Origin: Candidatus Gastranaerophilales bacterium
GTDB lineage: Bacteria > Cyanobacteriota > Vampirovibrionia > Gastranaerophilales > Gastranaerophilaceae
Length of the DNA stretch: 8,637 nucleotides
Assembly (NCBI GenBank): GCA_021202305.1
Contig: JAJQDG010000118.1
Span: 1-8,637, forward strand
Direction of reading: 5' to 3'
Position numbers and translations under genes: made by a program. Under the pieces are notes generated by a model. The model did no database searches and had not been told where the DNA came from. It was given only the letters and a program-made list of their open reading frames with translations. Positions 1 to 5,688 of the stretch are shown piece after piece; within the stretch, counting starts at the first letter, position 1, and the number at the start of each line of letters is the position of its first letter.

Positions 1-436
1 ATTTAAGCAGATAATCATAAAATCCGTCTGTATTTAAAATAATAACGGGTTTTTGATTGTAGCACAATTGCTTTTGTACAATCATTTCGCTTAATTCTTC
101 AATTGTTCCAAAACCCCCCGGCAATGCTATAACCGCATCAGATAGTTCGTCCAATTTGCCTTTTCTTTCGCGCATTCCTTTTGTCAAATAAAAATTGTCG
201 CAAAAAGCTTCTGAAACTCCTAAATCATAAAGCCTTTCGGGCATTACCCCCGTTATTTTTGCGCCGTTTTCCTTTGCAGATTTTGCAACTCTGTACATAA
301 GCCCCAGTTTTGAACCGCCGTATATAACATTAAATCCGTTTCTGCCCAAAAGTTCGCCCGTAAGGGAGGCTTGCATGTAAAAATTTTCTTCAAGGGAATT
401 GCTCGAAGAACAAAAAACGCACACGTTTTTTACCAT
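1..436 (-). CDS. LOG family protein (cytokinin riboside 5'-monophosphate phosphoribohydrolase-like), 3' part missing
   Basis: The minus strand translates without a stop for 145 residues from ATG at 436 to the window edge, so the C-terminal part lies outside (family proteins are usually about 180-200 residues). The protein starts MVKNVCVFCSSS, the usual first Rossmann strand of the family. It then shows a GGSKLG loop (residues 40-45), GMRERK (87-92) and PGGFGTIEE (106-114); the last two are the diagnostic LOG active-site motifs, with the arginine and glutamate thought to act in N-glycosidic bond cleavage. Known relatives release a base from a nucleoside 5'-monophosphate; older annotations call them 'lysine decarboxylase', which is wrong. 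The substrate here cannot be read from sequence. The start overlaps the stop of the upstream TPR-NHL gene (TAATG), with GGAG at 450-447 ten bases upstream, so the two genes are probably cotranscribed and translationally coupled. Confidence 0.93.
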   Translation of the reverse strand, partial: MVKNVCVFCSSSNSLEENFYMQASLTGELLGRNGFNVIYGGSKLGLMYRVAKSAKENGAKITGVMPERLYDLGVSEAFCDNFYLTKGMRERKGKLDELSDAVIALPGGFGTIEELSEMIVQKQLCYNQKPVIILNTDGFYDYLLK

Positions 437-1467
437 TAGTACAAATCTCCGGAAGGTATCATAATCGGGGCGGTTATACTGCCTTGAGGACTTGATTTTG
501 TGAAATTCGATTCAACAACGGTTGGTACACCAAGAGGCGTTTTATCGGTTTTTGGAACCGTTAAAACTTTCTGGGTATTTTGTTCGGTTGAACCCTGCAA
601 AGATGTTTTCTGCGCTTTATTTTTTGCAATAATATCTGAAATATCGTAAGAAATAACACTGTTATTTTGCTGTTCGGTTACGTAAATTTTTGCATTTGCT
701 TCATCAATACTTATTCCGTAAGGTTTTTGCGCATACATAAGGGTAACGGGCTCGCCTTTATTATCATACATTACAACATTGCCTTTATTATAATTTGCGG
801 CATAGATATTATTATAAGAATCTATTGCAAGCCCGATAGGTCCGTCCAGCCCCTTTGTCTTATTCGCAAAAACGTCTTTGGTGCCGTCTTTTGAAATTTT
901 TATAATTTTACTTTCGGAAAAACTTGCAATATACATATTTCCCGTAGAATCTATTACAAGCCCCGAAGGCGCGGGAACATTTCCCACAACGGAAGATTTT
1001 AAATTTTGGCGCGCTTTAATTCTTGATTCTGCGGTCAATTCCTCCTGACGTTTTTTAATTTTCGTTAAAAGAGTATCCGCCTTTGTTTTATATTCTGAAG
1101 TCGAGGGAATTTTGGAAAGATATGAATTTGCCTTTGAAAGGTATCCGCTTTTATAAAGCAATTCCCCGTAGCGATAAGTGCTTTCCCAATCGGAAGGCTG
1201 AATTTGCAATAATTTTTCATAACTTAAAATGGCATCTTTTGTTTTGCCTGCACTTTCTTGAACGCGGGCTAAATTATAATATGCTTCGTAAAAATCAGGG
1301 TCAATCGAGATTGCTTTTTTAAATGCCGCAATTGATTCTTCGGTTTTATCCTGTTCATAGAAATCTATGCCCTTGTTGTATAAAACAGCGGGGTCATCTT
1401 CCCCTGCCGCATACGCAGCAAAACCCGTAATCAAAAACAAAAATGCAAATAAAATAATTTTTTTCAT
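436..1467 (-). CDS. Exported TPR and NHL-repeat protein, function unknown
   Basis: This 343-residue protein begins with a clear Sec signal peptide: KK, a hydrophobic stretch, and a likely cleavage after AYA at residue 20. It should therefore act in the periplasm or at the cell surface. Residues 26-59 and 60-93 are two good TPR units (each with a YNKG/YNLA helix A and an alanine-rich helix B ending in a DP or QP turn); 94-126 looks like a weaker third. A charged helix (about 127-155) leads to three NHL-like units at about 165-196, 209-238 and 248-275, each with a P-x-G-(L/I)-x-I-D core followed by a (M/I)-Y-(I/A/V) strand. Residues 280-343 are polar, rich in Thr/Pro/Ser/Gln and probably disordered. 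TPR and NHL units are protein-interaction modules, so a scaffold or binding role is plausible, but no enzyme motif is visible. The signal peptide fixes the start at 1467. There is no Shine-Dalgarno sequence before it (see promoter entry). It overlaps the LOG gene at its 3' end. Confidence 0.88.
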   Translation of the reverse strand: MKKIILFAFLFLITGFAAYAAGEDDPAVLYNKGIDFYEQDKTEESIAAFKKAISIDPDFYEAYYNLARVQESAGKTKDAILSYEKLLQIQPSDWESTYRYGELLYKSGYLSKANSYLSKIPSTSEYKTKADTLLTKIKKRQEELTAESRIKARQNLKSSVVGNVPAPSGLVIDSTGNMYIASFSESKIIKISKDGTKDVFANKTKGLDGPIGLAIDSYNNIYAANYNKGNVVMYDNKGEPVTLMYAQKPYGISIDEANAKIYVTEQQNNSVISYDISDIIAKNKAQKTSLQGSTEQNTQKVLTVPKTDKTPLGVPTVVESNFTKSSPQGSITAPIMIPSGDLY

Positions 1468-1476
1468 GGTAAGATT

Positions 1477-1505
1477 ATTTTAACAAAAAAAGGAGATAAA
1501 AACAA
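1477..1505 (-). promoter_or_regulatory. Candidate sigma70 promoter of the TPR-NHL gene, giving an almost leaderless mRNA
   Basis: On the minus strand a -35-like TTGTTT (1505-1500) and a -10-like TAAAAT (1482-1477) are separated by exactly 17 bp. Transcription would start near 1470, only a few bases before the ATG at 1467. The bases upstream of that ATG contain no purine-rich ribosome site. The -35 element touches the first base of the dapL start codon, and the promoter spans the dapL ribosome site on the other strand. This is prediction from consensus only. Confidence 0.5.
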
Positions 1506-2689
1506 TGAAAACTTCAAAAAGACTTGATAAAATTCCGCCTTATCTTTTTGCAAGAATAGATGCAAAAGTTGCAGAAGCTAAAGCCAAAGGCTTGGACGTT
1601 ATTTCACTCGGAATAGGCGACCCCGATATGCCGACAGTGCAAACTGTGGTAAATGCTATGCACAGTGCAATTGATAATCCGAAAAATCATGATTATCCCC
1701 CTTATGACGGTACAAAAGAATTTAAACAGGCAAGTGCAGACTGGATGAAATCAAGGTTTGGAGTTGAACTTAATGCAGATGATGAAATTTTGGCTAATAT
1801 AGGTTCAAAAGAAGCAATAGCACATTTATTCTTTGCTTTTGTAGATTCCGGCGATATTACTTTGTGTCCGGATCCGGGGTATCCGGTTTATCAAAATGCA
1901 ACAATTTTAGCCGGAGGCGAACCGTATTCCATGCCTCTAAGAGCCGAAAACGGATTTTTGCCGGAACTTGAAAAAATTCCCGTTGATGTTGCAAAAGCTG
2001 CAAAACTTATGTTTTTAAATTATCCAAACAATCCCACAGGTGCGGTTTGCGACCTTTCTTTTTATGAAAAAGCAGTAGCATTCTGCAAAAAATACGATAT
2101 TTTGCTCTGTTCCGATATGGCTTATTGTGAAATGACCTATGACGGCTATAAAGCCCCTTCTGTTTTGCAAGTTGAAGGCGCAAAAGACGTGGCAATTGAA
2201 TTTTATTCACATTCAAAATCATACAATATGACAGGCTGGAGGGTTGGTTTTGTTGCCGGAAATAAAGAAGCAATAAAAGCTTTAGGCACAATCAAAAATA
2301 ATATTGATTCGGGCTGCTTTAAGGCAATTCAAGAAGCTGCCGCAAAAGCTTACACAACACCAAAGGGCGAAATTGAAAAATTGAATTTGATGTATAAAGA
2401 ACGTAAAGAAGTCATGGAAAACGGTCTGCGTGAATTGGGCTGGAATATCACCCCTTCAAAAGCAACTTTTTATATTTGGATTCCATGCCCCAAGGGTTTT
2501 ACAAGCGAAGAATTTGCAACCCTTATGCTTGAAAAAGCAAATCTGGTTGTACCTCCGGGGAACGGATACGGCAAATACGGCGAAGGATACATAAGAATTG
2601 CAATAACAAAACCGACTGAAGTATTGAAAACTGCAATTTCAAGAATGAAAGAAGCGGGTATTTCATACGATATGAAGGTTTTATGCTGA
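1505..2689 (+). CDS. dapL: LL-diaminopimelate aminotransferase (DapL)
   Basis: A 394-residue class I/II PLP-dependent aminotransferase of the normal family length. The DapL pathway converts tetrahydrodipicolinate to LL-diaminopimelate in one transamination from glutamate, feeding peptidoglycan and lysine synthesis in the cytoplasm. Visible motifs are GIGDPDMPT near residues 36-44, NYPNNPTG at 172-179, SDMAY at 203-207 (Asp204 and Tyr207 contact the PLP ring), SHSKSYNMTGWRVGF at 235-249 with Lys238 as the Schiff-base lysine, and Arg364 in GYIRIAI for the substrate carboxylate. The N-terminus (RLDKIPPYLFARID) matches the type found in Firmicutes and other anaerobes rather than the plant/cyanobacterial DapL type. 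A related aminotransferase of different specificity is the main alternative. AGGAGA at 1491-1496 sits 8 nt before the ATG. The stop overlaps the tsaD start. No strong plus-strand promoter is seen in the 37 bp upstream, so its promoter may lie inside the divergent gene. Confidence 0.92.
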   Translation: MKTSKRLDKIPPYLFARIDAKVAEAKAKGLDVISLGIGDPDMPTVQTVVNAMHSAIDNPKNHDYPPYDGTKEFKQASADWMKSRFGVELNADDEILANIGSKEAIAHLFFAFVDSGDITLCPDPGYPVYQNATILAGGEPYSMPLRAENGFLPELEKIPVDVAKAAKLMFLNYPNNPTGAVCDLSFYEKAVAFCKKYDILLCSDMAYCEMTYDGYKAPSVLQVEGAKDVAIEFYSHSKSYNMTGWRVGFVAGNKEAIKALGTIKNNIDSGCFKAIQEAAAKAYTTPKGEIEKLNLMYKERKEVMENGLRELGWNITPSKATFYIWIPCPKGFTSEEFATLMLEKANLVVPPGNGYGKYGEGYIRIAITKPTEVLKTAISRMKEAGISYDMKVLC

Positions 2690-3663
2690 TATTCGGTATT
2701 GAATCAAGCTGTGATGAAACGGCTGCCGCAGTTGTCAAAGACGGACGCGAAGTTGTTGCAAATGTCGTGGCTTCTCAAATTAAAACCCATGCCAAATATG
2801 GCGGGGTCATACCCGAAGTTGCGGCAAGAGAGCATTTGAGCGCAATTAACGCTGTTATTGATGAAACTTTTGAACAGGCTGCTGCTTTAAACATATCTCC
2901 TGATGACATTGATGCATTTTCATCAACAACAGGCCCCGGGCTTGTCGGGTGTCTTTTAGTGGGGTTGAATGCGGCAAAGGCGCTTTCTTTAGTATACAAT
3001 AAGCCGTATATAGGGGTAAATCATTTGCAGGGGCATGTTTGCGCAAATTTTTTGGAATCTGATTTAACCCCTCCCTTTATATGTCTTTTAGTATCCGGCG
3101 GACATACTCAGGTTATAAAAGTTGATAATTACGATAAACAGGAAATAATAGCTTCAACTATTGATGATGCGGCAGGAGAAGTTTTTGATAAAGCTGCAAG
3201 AGTTATGGGGCTATCGTACCCCGGGGGGGTTAAACTGGATAAACTTTCTAAAGAAGGCAATCCTTTTGCTTTTTCACTGCCAAAGGCTAAAGTAAAAGAA
3301 AATGAATTCAGTTTTTCAGGGTTAAAAACAGCAGTATTAAGGCTGGTTCAATCTTTTGAAGGCAATCCGCCCGTAAATGATATCTGTGCGTCTTTCCAGG
3401 AAACAATCACTTCGGATTTAATAAATAAAACGCGCAATCTGGCTTGTAAATACGGCATAAAAAAAATTGTTTTATCGGGCGGTGTGGCAGCAAATTCAGC
3501 ATTAAGAAAAAAACTTTTTGAGCTTGAAAAATCAGGGTTTAAAACTTTTGCACCCAAAATGCAATTTTGTACGGATAATGCGGCAATGATTGCATCTTGT
3601 GCGTATTTTAACCCCATAAAAACAAAAGAACCATTATTGCTTGAAGCTTTTTCAAAAGGATAA
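2683..3663 (+). CDS. tsaD: tRNA N6-adenosine threonylcarbamoyltransferase TsaD
   Basis: A 326-residue protein of the Kae1/TsaD family (about 335 residues in other bacteria). With TsaB and TsaE it transfers the threonylcarbamoyl group from threonylcarbamoyl-AMP to A37 of ANN-decoding tRNAs. The ASKHA-fold signatures are complete: ESSCDET at residues 7-13, the metal-binding HLQGH at 114-118 (His114, His118), SGGHTQ at 138-143, DDAAGEVFDK at 161-170, FSGLKTAV at 211-218, GGVAANSALR at 266-275 and CTDNAAMIA at 296-304 with Asp298 as a metal ligand. The glutamine in HLQGH is often glutamate in bacteria, a conservative change. The ATG lies inside the dapL end (ATGCTGA), with GAAGG at 2674-2678 as a ribosome site, so translation is probably coupled to dapL. 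The gene ends on the first base of a strong terminator hairpin. TsaB and TsaE are not in the window. Confidence 0.97.
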   Translation: MLIFGIESSCDETAAAVVKDGREVVANVVASQIKTHAKYGGVIPEVAAREHLSAINAVIDETFEQAAALNISPDDIDAFSSTTGPGLVGCLLVGLNAAKALSLVYNKPYIGVNHLQGHVCANFLESDLTPPFICLLVSGGHTQVIKVDNYDKQEIIASTIDDAAGEVFDKAARVMGLSYPGGVKLDKLSKEGNPFAFSLPKAKVKENEFSFSGLKTAVLRLVQSFEGNPPVNDICASFQETITSDLINKTRNLACKYGIKKIVLSGGVAANSALRKKLFELEKSGFKTFAPKMQFCTDNAAMIASCAYFNPIKTKEPLLLEAFSKG

Positions 3664-3697
3664 AATTACCCTGAAAGATATTCTTTCAGGGTAATTT
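3663..3697. terminator. Bidirectional intrinsic terminator between tsaD and glnA
   Basis: A perfect 15-bp inverted repeat (3663-3677 with 3683-3697; core ACCCTGAAAG / CTTTCAGGGT) encloses a 5-nt ATATT loop. The outer stem is A/T rich, so each strand gives a short U-run at the end of the hairpin: TTT on the plus strand, and TTTTAT on the minus strand. It lies between two convergent genes, starting at the last base of the tsaD stop and ending 19 bp before the glnA stop, so it can stop transcription from both sides. Confidence 0.9.
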
Positions 3698-3716
3698 AAA
3701 AGCTGCAGGCAGTTAT

Positions 3717-5063
3717 TTAGAGGTAATTTTCAATTTCCCATGGGGTAACTTTTGTTCTGTAGTCATCCCATTCTTTTTCTTTTGCAGTTACAAATTCATT
3801 AAAAATATGCTCGCCTAAGGCTTTTTTGATAAGCGGATTTTTCTTTAATTCATACAATGCTTCTTGAAGCGACCCCGGTAAAGAAATAATGCCTTTTGCC
3901 AGACGTTCTTCCTGTGTCATGTGGTATATATTTTCTTCTGTTTGGCAAGGCGGAGTTGTATTATTTTTAATGCCTTCAAGTGCAGCGGTTAATATAACCG
4001 CAAAAGCAAGATAAGGGTTACATGAAGGATCGGGCGACCTTAATTCAACTCTTGTTGCATTCCCCCGTTTTGCGGGAACTCTGATAAGCGCGCTCCTGTT
4101 AGCCAAAGACCAGGCAAGATAAACCGGCGCTTCGTACCCCGGAACAAGGCGTTTATAGCTGTTTACAAGCGGGTTTATAACGGCGGTAAAACTTCTTACA
4201 TTTTGAAGTATCGAGCCTATAACATTTAATGCCGCATTTGAAAGCTGATAAGGCGCATTTTCATCATAAAAAGCATTTTTTCCGTCTTTAAATAACGATA
4301 TATTACAGTGCATGCCGGAACCGTTTATTCCAAAAACAGGCTTGGGCATAAAGGTTGCGTGTAAATCGTTAATGCTTGCAACCGCCCTTACTGCATATTT
4401 GAAAGAAACAACATTGTCTGCCGTTGTAAGTGCGTCTGCATATTTAAAATCAATTTCATGCTGACCTGCTGCAACTTCATGGTGAGAAGCTTCAATTTCA
4501 AACCCCATTTCTTTCAAGGTTTCAACCATTTTCCCGCGCACGCCTTCACCTTTGTCATTCGGTGCAACATCGTAATATCCTGATTCATCATGAGTATCAA
4601 GAGTCGGGTTACCCCATTCATCTTTAGCAAACAAGAAAAATTCCGCCTCAGGACCCACGTTTAACACATATCCCATGTCGGATGCTTCCTTTATTACACG
4701 TTTTAAATTACATCTGGGGCAGCCTTCAAACGGGGTGCCGTCAGGGTTATAAATATCGCAGATAATGCGCGCAACGGTTGTATTATCGTGAGTACGCCAT
4801 GGAAGAAGCGAAAAAGTTGATAAATCGGGATAAAAATACATATCTGAAGTTTCGATACTTCTAAATCCTTTAATTGATGAGCCGTCAAGCATACATTCAT
4901 TATTCAAAACTTTATCGATTTGTTCTGACGGTACCGCCATATTTTTAACGGTTCCGTTGATATCTACAAATTGAAGCCTGATAAAGCGCACGCTTTCCTG
5001 CTTAATGATTTTTTTAATTTCTTCCTTTGTTAAGGTTTTACCTTGTTCGGGTACGAATGTCAT
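3717..5063 (-). CDS. glnA: Glutamine synthetase type I, GSI-alpha class
   Basis: ATP-dependent synthesis of glutamine from glutamate and ammonium; family members are cytoplasmic dodecamers. From the ATG at 5063 the protein has 448 residues, normal for GSI-alpha. AAAGGAG at 5076-5070 is 6 nt upstream; an upstream in-frame ATG at 5087 would place this ribosome site inside the coding region and has none of its own. Motifs: DGSSIKGF (60-67), GPEAEFF (137-143, metal-binding Glu139 and Glu141), [12 protein letters not shown] (194-205), [12 protein letters not shown] (247-258), [13 protein letters not shown] (301-313) and [13 protein letters not shown] (333-345). The C-terminal region ([10 protein letters not shown] to PWEIENYL) is of the Bacillus/Thermotoga kind and lacks the NLYDLPPEE-like adenylylation loop of GSI-beta, so control by adenylylation is unlikely. 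Two oddities are a CPRC at 115-118 where relatives have DPRxx, and Ser at 69 where B. subtilis has the feedback residue Arg62. It is monocistronic with its own promoter and terminator. Confidence 0.97.
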   Translation of the reverse strand: MTFVPEQGKTLTKEEIKKIIKQESVRFIRLQFVDINGTVKNMAVPSEQIDKVLNNECMLDGSSIKGFRSIETSDMYFYPDLSTFSLLPWRTHDNTTVARIICDIYNPDGTPFEGCPRCNLKRVIKEASDMGYVLNVGPEAEFFLFAKDEWGNPTLDTHDESGYYDVAPNDKGEGVRGKMVETLKEMGFEIEASHHEVAAGQHEIDFKYADALTTADNVVSFKYAVRAVASINDLHATFMPKPVFGINGSGMHCNISLFKDGKNAFYDENAPYQLSNAALNVIGSILQNVRSFTAVINPLVNSYKRLVPGYEAPVYLAWSLANRSALIRVPAKRGNATRVELRSPDPSCNPYLAFAVILTAALEGIKNNTTPPCQTEENIYHMTQEERLAKGIISLPGSLQEALYELKKNPLIKKALGEHIFNEFVTAKEKEWDDYRTKVTPWEIENYL

Positions 5064-5089
5064 TTTTTTCTCCTTTCGATTTTTCATAT

Positions 5090-5118
5090 ATTGTTACATA
5101 GGTAGTAAAAATAGTCAA
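5090..5118 (-). promoter_or_regulatory. Predicted sigma70 promoter of glnA
   Basis: On the minus strand TTGACT (5118-5113) matches the -35 consensus at five of six bases. It is followed 17 bp later by AACAAT (5095-5090), preceded by TGT as an extended -10. Transcription should start near 5083, giving a leader of about 20 nt that contains the AAAGGAG ribosome site. The leader is too short for a riboswitch. I looked for an NtcA-type GTA-N8-TAC box and saw none. Confidence 0.65.
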
Positions 5119-5161
5119 GAAAAAAAATAGCACTCTTGAACATTCTTTTTTTAAAAATATA

Positions 5162-5170
5162 TGGTAGAAT
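5162..5170 (+). promoter_or_regulatory. Predicted extended -10 promoter for the exported protein / GH57 pair
   Basis: TGG followed by TAGAAT (-10 at 5165-5170) forms a good extended -10. The expected -35 position (about 5142-5148) is only T-rich, while a TTGAAC at 5136-5141 is too far away (23 bp). The predicted start near 5177 leaves a leader of about 35 nt with GAGGAGA at 5194-5200. This promoter and that of glnA face away from each other in a 149-bp intergenic region. Confidence 0.5.
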
Positions 5171-5212
5171 ATTTTTATCAGCGCCGTTAAGTTGAGGAGA
5201 TACACAATTTTT

Positions 5213-5674
5213 ATGATTATTCAAAGATATTTATTTGTAATTTGCCTGTTTTTACTTTTTATTTGTCCTTCAGGTGCCGCGCAAAGCACTGTAAAGCCGG
5301 CAGCAATTCAGTATACCGCAGCTTCTCCGCTTGATGTTGCATCAAAACCTTCCGAATTTTTAAATAAAGATGTTGTAATGACCGGAAAATTTGATAAATT
5401 TACAACACTCGGGCTTGACTACAATAAAGCAATGCGCAATTCTTCCGATTATATCGGTTTTTTGGTTCAAAGGGATGATGTTAAAGACCATGATGTGCCG
5501 CTTTCTGAACTTAAACTTTTTATTAAGCGCAGTTATGCAGAAAAATTTATTGACCTGAATACGGGTGATGTCATAAAATTCAAGGGAAAGGTTTTTTCAG
5601 CCGCACTCGGCGACGGGTGGGTTGATGTAGAATCAATAGAAGTGCTTCAAAAGGCACCAAACAGTAAAAAATAG
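5213..5674 (+). CDS. Small exported protein, possible OB-like fold, unknown function
   Basis: I do not recognise a named family. From the ATG at 5213 the protein has 153 residues and begins with a signal peptide: a short N-terminus with Arg5, a hydrophobic core at about 6-18, and a likely cleavage near GAA at 21-23. Cys18 is not in a lipobox (LFIC lacks the small residue at -1), so a lipoprotein is unlikely. Residues 40-145 alternate short beta-like strands (DVVMTGKFDKF, YIGFLVQRD, LKLFIKRS, DVIKFKGKVFS, GWVDVESIEVL). The DVIKFKGKV strand pattern resembles small OB-fold domains of exported proteins; this is a guess from pattern only. A reading frame open from TTG at 5192 would swallow the GAGGAGA ribosome site, so I chose the ATG, although the spacing (12 nt) is long. 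The GH57 gene starts 14 nt after the stop, so they probably share a transcript. Confidence 0.75.
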   Translation: MIIQRYLFVICLFLLFICPSGAAQSTVKPAAIQYTAASPLDVASKPSEFLNKDVVMTGKFDKFTTLGLDYNKAMRNSSDYIGFLVQRDDVKDHDVPLSELKLFIKRSYAEKFIDLNTGDVIKFKGKVFSAALGDGWVDVESIEVLQKAPNSKK

Positions 5675-5688
5675 CAATCGGGGTTTTT

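Noticed and set aside
1468..1504. Plus-strand promoter for dapL in the divergent gap
   Set aside because: TAAGAT (1470-1475) and TATTTT (1476-1481) could be -10 elements, but neither has a matching -35 at 16-18 bp.
5064..5087. Longer glnA start giving eight extra residues (MKNRKEKK)
   Set aside because: The AAAGGAG ribosome site for the ATG at 5063 lies inside this extension, and the upstream ATG has no ribosome site of its own.
5192..5212. TTG start for the small exported protein
   Set aside because: The codons TTG-AGG-AGA are the ribosome site itself; ATG at 5213 gives a normal signal peptide.
5064..5212. NtcA box or glnA-type riboswitch upstream of glnA
   Set aside because: No GTA-N8-TAC spacing was found and the predicted leader is only about 20 nt long.
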